Source of the DNA: Cenarchaeum sp. SB0662_bin_33
GTDB taxonomy: Archaea > Thermoproteota > Nitrososphaeria > Nitrososphaerales > Nitrosopumilaceae
DNA length: 9,757 nt
Direction of reading: 5' to 3'
Assembly (NCBI GenBank): GCA_009840065.1
Contig: VXON01000119.1
Coordinates: 1 to 9,757, forward strand
Under the pieces are notes generated by a model. It saw only the letters and a program-made list of their open reading frames with translations. It was not told the origin of the DNA and did not search any database. The translations under genes and the position numbers were made by a program. Shown here in pieces: positions 4,975 through 9,757 of the stretch (the first letter of the stretch is position 1; each line of letters opens with the position of its first letter).

Positions 4975-6006
4975 ATGGCCAAAAAAGCGGTTGTAATCAA
5001 GGGGGACGGCATAGGTCCCGAGGTGGTTGACTGTATGCTAAGTGTGCTGGACAGGTGCAACATGCAGTCCGAGATAATACTAGGCAAAGCCGGCTCCGAG
5101 CAATGGGACAAGAACAATCGTCGCGATGCCAGCTACATTCCAGATGAGACGATGAATATGCTGGAAGATTGTGATGCATGTTTTAAGGGTCCCACAACCA
5201 CACTACCCATACCCAACGCACCAAGGAGTGTAGCGGTAACACTGCGGCAAAAATTTGACCTGTACGCAAACATACGACCCACAAAAACTTACAAAAGTCT
5301 GACACCAGACCGCTCACTTGATTGTGTCTGCTTTCGTGAGGCCACCGAGGGGTTGTACACCGGTATGGAGACACGCATTACCGATGATGCCGCAATAGCC
5401 ATACGCAAGATAAGCCGGCTTGGTTCCCGGCGACTCTTAGACGCGGCAGTAAGATGGGGGCTAAAAGACAACAAGAGAAAGATGTTCTGCATCACAAAGA
5501 GAAACATACTAAAGGTTACAGATGGCCTCTTCTGGGAGGAAGCACAGGCCGCCGTGCAAGATACAAGTATGGAACTATCCGAGATATACATAGACAATAT
5601 GGCGCAGCAGATGGTCATAGATACGGGACGGTTTGATAAATCGGTTCTGGTGAGTACGAATCTATTCATGGATATAATATCCGAATTGGCCTCCGCATTG
5701 GTTGGATCTATCGGCCTCATATACTCTGCAAATATGGGTGATGACTTTGCCATGTTTGAGGCGGCACATGGAAGCGCTCCGCAGTTTGCAGGCCAAAACA
5801 AGGTAAACCCAACTGCCACTATACTTTCTGGCGCCTGGCTAGCAGGGCATCTAGGTGAAACTCACATTCAGGATGCAATATTTGAGGCCGTAGACCATGT
5901 CATAAATCAGGGCGATGTCATAACATGGGACATAGGGGGGGATGCCACCACTACCGCCATGACCGATGAGATAGCAAAGCATGCCGCTAGGCTGCTTCAT
6001 AGATGA
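4975..6006 (+). CDS. Isocitrate/isopropylmalate-family dehydrogenase, probably isocitrate dehydrogenase
   Basis: This 343-residue beta-decarboxylating dehydrogenase most likely oxidises isocitrate to 2-oxoglutarate. Visible motifs in order: GDGIGPE (10-16); the substrate loop RSVAVTLRQKFDLYANIRP; REATEGLYTGME; the catalytic lysine segment ITKRNILKVTDGLF; YIDNMAQQM; TNLFMDIISE with metal-binding acids; and HGSAPQFAGQNKVNPTA. The FDLYANIRP segment resembles NAD-IDH and homoisocitrate enzymes, while AGQNKVNP resembles bacterial NADP-IDH. Isopropylmalate or homoisocitrate dehydrogenase is therefore possible. The frame extends to TTG 4951, but ATG 4975 gives the family start and lies about 27 bases from a TATA-like ATAAATTG. 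It converges with and overlaps the HemK2-like gene by 10 bases. Confidence 0.85.
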   Translation: MAKKAVVIKGDGIGPEVVDCMLSVLDRCNMQSEIILGKAGSEQWDKNNRRDASYIPDETMNMLEDCDACFKGPTTTLPIPNAPRSVAVTLRQKFDLYANIRPTKTYKSLTPDRSLDCVCFREATEGLYTGMETRITDDAAIAIRKISRLGSRRLLDAAVRWGLKDNKRKMFCITKRNILKVTDGLFWEEAQAAVQDTSMELSEIYIDNMAQQMVIDTGRFDKSVLVSTNLFMDIISELASALVGSIGLIYSANMGDDFAMFEAAHGSAPQFAGQNKVNPTATILSGAWLAGHLGETHIQDAIFEAVDHVINQGDVITWDIGGDATTTAMTDEIAKHAARLLHR

Positions 6007-6515
6007 CGAACTCTTACGATGTATATATCCTCAAAGAATAGATGTCGCCTCATTACAATCTCCGAGCAAAGCCCCATACCGGATGCCCCTTGCGTGAACA
6101 AGTCATATCTGGACAGGGATGACATCACCATTGCAATGTGTCCGTTCATGTGTAGTAATGGTACGGCAGAGCGCAAAAATATAATCGGTACTTGTACTCC
6201 GCCACAGCCACCATCCGTATCCAAAAACCGTATGGTTTTGGTATCCAAGTAAGGGGGGTTGCTCACTATTACATCAAATTTATAGTGTATGGCATCTGCG
6301 GCATTGCAGCATATGCGATTCTCTGTAGCATGTGTCTGGTTACGTAGTACTGTATGATCAATATCCGTACATGCAACAAAGTCAAATCTACTCTCCAACA
6401 GTCTTGTGACAAAACCCGAACCGCTGCCAATCTCCAAGGCACTCTCGCCGGATATGGTATCTATATAATCACATAGCAGAAACGTATCTTCGGCTGGAGT
6501 ATACTCAGATGACAT
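5997..6515 (-). CDS. HemK2/Mtq2-type protein methyltransferase
   Basis: This 172-residue SAM-dependent methyltransferase has the HemK signatures: YTPAEDTFLL at 5-14, motif I EIGSGSG at 28-34, D51 in the acidic post-I region, and catalytic NPPY at 86-89. Short proteins with PAEDTFLL near the N-terminus are the HemK2/Mtq2/N6AMT1 type, which methylates the glutamine of the GGQ motif in the archaeal/eukaryotic release factor, usually with a Trm112 partner. Bacterial PrmC is longer, with an N-terminal domain absent here. The ATG overlaps the end of the ksgA-like gene by 11 bases, so translation is probably coupled, and it is the last gene of the operon. Substrate assignment is from the family. Confidence 0.88.
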   Translation of the reverse strand: MSSEYTPAEDTFLLCDYIDTISGESALEIGSGSGFVTRLLESRFDFVACTDIDHTVLRNQTHATENRICCNAADAIHYKFDVIVSNPPYLDTKTIRFLDTDGGCGGVQVPIIFLRSAVPLLHMNGHIAMVMSSLSRYDLFTQGASGMGLCSEIVMRRHLFFEDIYIVRVRHL

Positions 6516-7164
6516 GGTTCAATATTTCATGGCTGGTCATATCATCAAGACGCCGGTGGGTGCCAGCGACAAGCCTCCGCCGGGACGAAAACAGTCTGTG
6601 AATACGGTGTATCACATCTTTGGATATGGTACGGGTCTTTTCAAAGTATATGACGACAGAGTCCACCTTTGGTGAGGGGTTAAAATTATGTGGTCCCACA
6701 TCAAACTGCTCCCTTATACGAAATGCCTCCTGCCATATTACGGATATGGCCCTGCGGGTCTTTCCGGTCTCGGTCAGCTTTTGTGCAAACTCCTTCTGCA
6801 CCATTATTACTCCTGACCTGAAAGTGATGGAGGTCATCCACTCTACTGCGCGACGGCTGTGGCTATACGGTAAATTCGAGACGAATACATTAAATGTATG
6901 ATAATCCTCAAATGCATCACCATACAATAGTGTGATGTTGTCGTATTTGTCAAGTGTGCTCTGTGCATCCCCGTATAATGTGGGATCAGACTCTACGGAT
7001 ATGACATGCCTAGCCAGGGGTGCCATGATACGAGTCAGTATGCCATGACCGGTGCCGGCCTCAAATATTGTATCATTGTTCAGTATGCGCGCAGTCTGAA
7101 CAATTCTCTGCGCTATCTTTTCAGATATTAAAAAGTGCTGGCCGTATAATCTTTGATGATTCAT
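6505..7164 (-). CDS. ksgA: rRNA adenine dimethyltransferase KsgA/Dim1
   Basis: This enzyme N6,N6-dimethylates two adjacent adenines in the 3'-terminal helix of 16S rRNA, late in small-subunit assembly. Signatures: GQHFL at 8-12, SAM motif I EAGTGHG at 35-41, acidic E58-x-D60, GDAF at 82-85, catalytic NLPYS at 97-101, and the family signature FNPSPKVDS in the second half. The C-terminal helical domain is present (LFSSRRR) but compact; at 219 residues the protein is shorter than the usual 250 to 270. The start overlaps the DUF655 gene stop in ATGA. Gene order matches the conserved archaeal cluster. Confidence 0.93.
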   Translation of the reverse strand: MNHQRLYGQHFLISEKIAQRIVQTARILNNDTIFEAGTGHGILTRIMAPLARHVISVESDPTLYGDAQSTLDKYDNITLLYGDAFEDYHTFNVFVSNLPYSHSRRAVEWMTSITFRSGVIMVQKEFAQKLTETGKTRRAISVIWQEAFRIREQFDVGPHNFNPSPKVDSVVIYFEKTRTISKDVIHRIHRLFSSRRRLVAGTHRRLDDMTSHEILNHVI

Positions 7165-7709
7165 CTTCTGACGAACATGTATGTGCTTGTCTGTCCCATG
7201 ACCTCATGGCTTATGCGTTGTATGATGGACTCGGCAGGGTTTTGCCATCTTGTATTTGTGGCTATGTCACCATAGCTCTCAAACTTTTTAACATCACGTC
7301 TATCCAGTATGCTCTTTAATGTGGCCCTGCCCACGCCAGGCATTACGCTTAGCGGATGAAACCGGGCAGTTACCAATACTGCATTATTAATATACTGAAC
7401 AAAGCGGTCTTCACATGTCTCTACAATCTTTTGGATTGCCAATGGAACCTCATCGGTTGCAACATGGGACAGATCATCATAGTTTAGTCTGCCCATTACA
7501 GAAGATATGGAGTCTTCTATATTCACACTCTCACCTATAGTATATTTTACGCCTGGCTTACCTATCATCTCCAAAAGCATGAATCGCATATCACCAATGG
7601 CAGTCAGTATGGTCCCTTCCTGGTATTTCTGTATTGTGGAACGGGAGCGATGCCTTACATCTAGTATGTAGGCTCGCGTCTCGCGTAGTGTATGCCTTTT
7701 ATCCCGCAG
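7161..7709 (-). CDS. DUF655 family protein, start codon uncertain
   Basis: DUF655 proteins are archaeal, about 180 to 190 residues, and have a helix-hairpin-helix that suggests nucleic-acid binding. The HhH is seen in VMPGVGRATLKSILDRR, the family middle in GKPGVKYTIGESV, and the family C-terminus in TSTYMFVRR. The first ATG in frame (7589) would give only 142 residues, but the frame upstream encodes the family's expected N-terminus (TRAYILDV, then YQEGTILTAIGDM). No ATG, GTG or TTG occurs in that frame back to the TAA at 7739-7737. The coordinates given use CTG 7709, yielding about 182 residues. An alternative is GTG 7720, 5 bases after the rpoF stop, with a -1 shift on AAAA at 7700-7697. 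The gene lies between rpoF and ksgA, its usual place. Confidence 0.85.
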   Translation of the reverse strand: MRDKRHTLRETRAYILDVRHRSRSTIQKYQEGTILTAIGDMRFMLLEMIGKPGVKYTIGESVNIEDSISSVMGRLNYDDLSHVATDEVPLAIQKIVETCEDRFVQYINNAVLVTARFHPLSVMPGVGRATLKSILDRRDVKKFESYGDIATNTRWQNPAESIIQRISHEVMGQTSTYMFVRR

Positions 7710-7725
7710 AGGTTCTTCACCTGTA

Positions 7726-8049
7726 TTATGTTTCCTTTAGTATACGCAGCATCTTTGATAGTGTCTCAGCTAGTATGAGTTTCTTCCAGCCAAACGTAAA
7801 GGAGCGAATCTCTGCTATCGTCTCCGGCATTATATTGACAATCTCAACTGCCTCCGTATCGGTCAGATCACACTCCTCGATCAGGGCTCTCCTCATGAGC
7901 CTAGCCTTGTCAGGGTCAGTCTTGGAGAATTTGGCAGTATAGTCAAACGTCCATCTCTGGATTTGATCCAGTTGATCTGGATCTATCTGTGAGAATATCT
8001 CGCGAACTTCAGAGATAGTAATGGGTTCGCTACTAATTATATCCTTCAT
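7726..8049 (-). CDS. rpoF: DNA-directed RNA polymerase subunit F (Rpb4 homologue)
   Basis: This 107-residue protein is the archaeal Rpb4 counterpart, which pairs with RpoE (Rpb7) to form the polymerase stalk that binds nascent RNA and helps open promoters. The helical pattern is typical: an N-terminal ITISEVREIF segment, a central acidic helix (DPDKARLMRRALIEE), and the C-terminal ETIAEIRSFT core that ends the family. The ATG overlaps the eL21 stop codon in ATGA, showing co-translation with the ribosomal protein gene. It is immediately followed by the DUF655 gene. Confidence 0.93.
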   Translation of the reverse strand: MKDIISSEPITISEVREIFSQIDPDQLDQIQRWTFDYTAKFSKTDPDKARLMRRALIEECDLTDTEAVEIVNIMPETIAEIRSFTFGWKKLILAETLSKMLRILKET

Positions 8050-8351
8050 GCTTGCACCCCAAATGGTTTTATATGGTCATATCGTGTTATCAATTTCTTT
8101 GTCTTTTTGCCCAGTTTTACATCAAGTGTCACCATGCGATAACCAGCCTCAACTACGCGTCCCACCTTGCCGTGGTATCGGCGGTGCGGCAGTCCCTTGT
8201 GCTGGCGGGAGTCTATTATTACGAGTGCTTGGTCCCCGACACTATACTCTCGAAGCATAAAAGATACCCCGCGCGGTGCGCGTTTTGTCATTACGGAACG
8301 GGACTTGTGGCGAAAGCCATGAGAGCGTCCAGAGGGTTTCTTTGTAGCCAT
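8046..8351 (-). CDS. rpl21e: Large-subunit ribosomal protein eL21 (L21e)
   Basis: This 101-residue basic protein is found in archaeal and eukaryotic large subunits. The N-terminus (KPSGRSHGFRHKSRSV) is the basic tail that threads into rRNA, and the middle (VGDQALVIIDSRQHKGLPHRRYHGKVGRV) contains the family signature SxxxGxPHxxxHGKxGxV. It is the first gene of the operon. A TATA element (TTAAAATAT, plus 8376-8384) lies 25 to 33 bases before the ATG, consistent with a leaderless mRNA. Full length for the family. Confidence 0.96.
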   Translation of the reverse strand: MATKKPSGRSHGFRHKSRSVMTKRAPRGVSFMLREYSVGDQALVIIDSRQHKGLPHRRYHGKVGRVVEAGYRMVTLDVKLGKKTKKLITRYDHIKPFGVQA

Positions 8352-8375
8352 ATAGTTTGTAACCGTGATTATGCC

Positions 8376-8384
8376 ATATTTTAA
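8376..8384 (-). promoter_or_regulatory. TATA box of the eL21-rpoF-DUF655-ksgA-hemK2 operon
   Basis: Minus-strand TTAAAATAT, 25 to 33 bases before the eL21 ATG. It begins 7 bases after the stop codon of the upstream 26-residue microprotein frame. I see no other promoter-like element inside the operon. Confidence 0.55.
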
Positions 8385-8390
8385 CGTGGC

Positions 8391-8471
8391 TTATTTCCAC
8401 GGGAGTAGGTAGTGCGCTCCGGCATATGTAAGTCCTATAGTTATCACCATGGTTATCCACCACCATCTCAT
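8391..8471 (-). CDS. Single-span membrane microprotein, 26 residues
   Basis: ATG at 8471 to TAA at 8393-8391 encodes 26 residues: MRWWWITMVITIGLTYAG followed by AHYLLPWK. A positive R2 and three tryptophans precede one hydrophobic helix, and a lysine closes the C-terminus, so it would sit in the membrane as a minimal single span. A TATA element (TTTATTAT, plus 8493-8500) is 22 to 29 bases upstream, giving a leaderless start, and the coding stretch is clearly more GC-rich than the AT-rich flanks. The family is unknown to me; such peptides often attach to membrane complexes. The eL21 promoter follows directly, so partial co-transcription with the operon is possible. Confidence 0.55.
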   Translation of the reverse strand: MRWWWITMVITIGLTYAGAHYLLPWK

Positions 8472-8799
8472 AATGATGCTAATGTATTCTTGATAATAAA
8501 CCTACAGTATTCAAATTCTCTTGGAGACACGTTTGATGATTATTTTATGTGTCATATAGTTTGGAGATAATATATGCTGGTGGTCATTATATCAAAAGAC
8601 TGCAACCCTTCTAGATTGCCAGTATTAATTATGGAATTTATCATTGCATTCTGAATCCATGTATATAATTATATCATAGGCCGAATGCTACACCCAAGTG
8701 CCTCATTTTTCCTTGTGAATTAATATCAGTGCACGTCAGCCGCGTTTTCAAGAGTCTAGAATCATTACATTTTAATATTTAATTTCAATCATCAAAGAT
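8472..8799. other. AT-rich intergenic tract between the two microprotein genes
   Basis: It holds the two promoters of the flanking microprotein frames (8493-8500 minus, 8771-8778 plus). One further 26-codon plus-strand frame (ATG 8574 to TGA 8652-8654) has an AT-rich element about 26 to 33 bases upstream, but its composition is that of the surrounding non-coding DNA and I do not call it. No tRNA or clear stem-loop is visible. Confidence 0.4.
8771..8778 (+). promoter_or_regulatory. TATA box of the 28-residue microprotein gene
   Basis: TTTAATAT lies 22 to 29 bases before GTG 8800. A second TTTAATTT-like element overlaps it at 8778-8785, closer to the start. Confidence 0.5.
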
Positions 8800-8886
8800 G
8801 TGAGCGGCGATGTTAAAGCACTGGCCATAAGTCTGATTGCCATGGTTGCTATTGTTACCGGTTGGGCACTCTTTACACTCACTTAA
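8800..8886 (+). CDS. Single-span membrane microprotein, 28 residues
   Basis: GTG at 8800 to TAA at 8884-8886 encodes 28 residues: a short polar N-terminus (MSGDVK) and one hydrophobic helix (ALAISLIAMVAIVTGWALF) ending in TLT. A TATA element (TTTAATAT, 8771-8778) is 22 to 29 bases upstream, so GTG would be the first codon of a leaderless mRNA; the overlapping ATG at 8798 runs straight into TGA. The stretch is markedly more GC-rich than the AT-rich DNA before it. It overlaps the end of the convergent DUF922-like gene by 8 bases. No family recognised. It could be an accessory subunit of a membrane complex, by analogy with other single-span microproteins. Confidence 0.55.
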   Translation: MSGDVKALAISLIAMVAIVTGWALFTLT

Positions 8887-9409
8887 TTTTGCTAAATCTT
8901 TGATCGTATACCGCCTGACCAGATTCATTCTCTCCGTATCGGGTATCCGTCTGATATTGGGCAATCTTGGCATCTAGTGTATCATGTATCTGCTGTAGTG
9001 CACCTAACACTACCCTTGAATCATGCATTGAGTTTTGTGTCTGTTCTTCCATGGTACCGCCCCGTACAGGATATAGATTATACTCAAATTTTTGAGTCAG
9101 TGCGGACTCCATATCCGGCCGCAAACACTCGGCAAGATCAAAGCATCCCTGCATGTGATTTAAAAGGCACTCATCAACCATGTTTATTCGGGCCCAGGAT
9201 AGATTCTTTACAAACAGGGTATTCAGCCGTATGTTACGTATGCTAAACGATAATGTATCGTCTATGTCATGTGACTCTACATTCCATGTGCAGTTGTATC
9301 TGATGATGGCCTTGGCATCCTGGTATAGCCCCGGGTGGGGTTCGGCCTCAAAGTCACTCCACTGTAATGCAGTGCCCGCAGACCAGGCAAGTGTGTTGTC
9401 CTGCGACAT
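8879..9409 (-). CDS. DUF922-like protein, probable inactive Zn-protease homologue
   Basis: This 176-residue protein follows the DUF922 pattern: LQWSDFEAEP near residue 15, a beta-rich middle ending in the SW motif (LSWAR, about 70-74), then LLNHMQGCFDLAE at 82-94, and a C-terminal QYQTDTRYGENESGQAVYD segment. In active members the motif is LLxHEQGHFDIxE, a zinc protease HExxH, with a further His in a YDxETxHS/G segment. Here the catalytic Glu is M86, the second His is C89 and the third ligand position is Y158; only H85 remains. It is therefore probably a non-catalytic relative. No signal peptide is visible. A palindromic AT-rich TATA element (about 9428-9439) precedes the ATG. Confidence 0.65.
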   Translation of the reverse strand: MSQDNTLAWSAGTALQWSDFEAEPHPGLYQDAKAIIRYNCTWNVESHDIDDTLSFSIRNIRLNTLFVKNLSWARINMVDECLLNHMQGCFDLAECLRPDMESALTQKFEYNLYPVRGGTMEEQTQNSMHDSRVVLGALQQIHDTLDAKIAQYQTDTRYGENESGQAVYDQRFSKIK

Positions 9410-9475
9410 ATATTACTCAAGATAGTTCATATTAAAATATCATGTTGGGAGCATTCCGGCTCACAATCATACGCC

Positions 9476-9604
9476 ATGACTGCACCTCACACTACCGGTA
9501 TCTTTGTGACGTTTGGTGATTCAGAGCTGAGTCAGGCTTTTTTCACAATATGCCAAATACCTTATTTTAGAAAGTGTTTCGCTTTTGAAGTTGATCGTGC
9601 GTAA
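9476..9604 (+). CDS. Possible small protein, 42 residues
   Basis: ATG 9476 to TAA 9602-9604 gives a 42-residue peptide starting MTAPHTTGIFVTFGDSELSQ and ending in a basic, aromatic segment with two cysteines. The first half has coding-like composition. The nearest AT-rich element is more than 36 bases upstream, so it lacks the leaderless spacing of the other genes. An internal part of this frame is repeated downstream, where the corresponding frame is broken by a stop, so it may be a decaying gene. Not recognised. Confidence 0.25.
   Translation: MTAPHTTGIFVTFGDSELSQAFFTICQIPYFRKCFAFEVDRA
9536..9551 (+). repeat. Direct repeat, copy 1
   Basis: GCTTTTTTCACAATAT, identical over 16 bases to copy 2. 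A second, imperfect block follows (9554-9569), matching 9686-9701 at 14 of 16 positions. Confidence 0.7.
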
Positions 9605-9609
9605 AAACG

Positions 9610-9757
9610 ATGATGTGTGTGCTAAATGAAAAATTAATGGTTTGGATGTATGAACCAAGCTTTTTTCACAATATAATTAAACCATCAAACACCTCATTTT
9701 ATAGCAAAAATCGAAACATTTATAGCGCGATCTTTATTCATGATAGTATAATGATGT
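9610..9757 (+). CDS. Partial AT-rich reading frame leaving the window
   Basis: ATG 9610 opens 49 codons without a stop to the window edge (start MMCVLNEKLMVWMYEPSFFH). It is Asn/Ile/Phe/Ser-rich and much more AT-rich than the other genes here, so it is either a chance open frame in AT-rich DNA or a foreign gene. It contains the second copy of the direct repeat. Confidence 0.2.
   Translation, partial: MMCVLNEKLMVWMYEPSFFHNIIKPSNTSFYSKNRNIYSAIFIHDSIMM
9659..9674 (+). repeat. Direct repeat, copy 2
   Basis: Identical 16-base copy, 123 bases after copy 1. The second related block lies 132 bases after its partner, so the two copies differ by a small insertion or deletion between the blocks. Confidence 0.7.

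Larger units (their letters stand above)
9410..9757. other. AT-rich tract with short frames and no confident gene
   Basis: It holds the promoter of the DUF922-like gene (about 9428-9439), short plus-strand frames (9442-9519, 9476-9604 and 9610 onward), and a duplicated segment. A TATA-like TTTATAG at 9719-9725 precedes ATG 9751 by 26 to 32 bases, so a leaderless gene may start at 9751 and leave the window almost at once. No tRNA or known mobile-element terminus is seen. Confidence 0.4.

Noticed and set aside
8242..8466. 74-residue minus-strand frame across the eL21 start
   Set aside because: It overlaps eL21 and the 26-residue microprotein in another frame and has no matching promoter.
8574..8654. 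26-codon plus-strand frame with an AT-rich element 26 to 33 bases upstream
   Set aside because: Its composition equals the surrounding non-coding DNA, and the upstream element is weak; frames this short are expected by chance.
1..9757. CRISPR arrays, insertion sequences, integrases, toxin-antitoxin or defence genes
   Set aside because: No regularly spaced repeats, transposase motifs or recognisable defence families were seen on either strand.

Overview
The window looks like a chromosomal segment from a mesophilic archaeon, most likely Nitrososphaerota (Thaumarchaeota), possibly of the marine Nitrosopumilus/Cenarchaeum type. The evidence is an archaeal information-processing cluster (ribosomal protein eL21, Rpb4/RpoF, a DUF655 protein, a KsgA/Dim1 rRNA dimethylase and a HemK2/Mtq2-type methylase), an Elf1-like zinc ribbon, and two tRNA genes without encoded CCA. 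Nearly every gene also has a TATA element centred about 25 to 28 bases before its start codon, the layout of leaderless archaeal transcripts. ATA is a frequent Ile codon. The lineage is inferred from gene content only, and no ammonia-oxidation gene is present. Layout, left to right. Bases 1-895 are gene-poor. They hold a 48-residue basic coiled-coil protein on the minus strand (351-497), a weaker Cys-rich candidate (585-734), and an ambiguous reading frame at the left edge. Bases 896-1594 encode a secreted or surface protein with a signal peptide and a C-terminal membrane anchor. Bases 1789-3120 encode threonine synthase. Bases 3249-3920 pack a 77-residue unknown protein, a tRNA-Arg(CCG), a 53-residue zinc-ribbon Elf1-like protein and a tRNA-Ser(GCT). 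Bases 3976-4722 encode a calcineurin-type metallophosphoesterase. Bases 4975-6006 encode an isocitrate/isopropylmalate-family dehydrogenase. Bases 5997-8351 are a compact minus-strand operon, transcribed from eL21 through rpoF, DUF655 and ksgA to the HemK2-like gene. Its genes are tightly packed, mostly by 4 to 11 base overlaps, and it links ribosome, RNA polymerase, rRNA modification and probable release-factor modification. Upstream of it are two candidate single-membrane-span microproteins of 26 and 28 residues. The right end has a DUF922-like protease-fold protein whose metal-binding residues appear lost (8879-9409). It is followed by an AT-rich tract with short reading frames and a duplicated segment. 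The points most worth a second look are: the membrane microproteins with leaderless promoters, the DUF655 gene whose conserved N-terminus lies upstream of any ATG, GTG or TTG in frame, the DUF922-like probable pseudoenzyme, the 8-bp inverted repeat symmetric about the TATA box of the 77-residue gene, and the tRNA-Arg with an aberrant T-loop. All calls rest on reading the sequence; no database search was possible.
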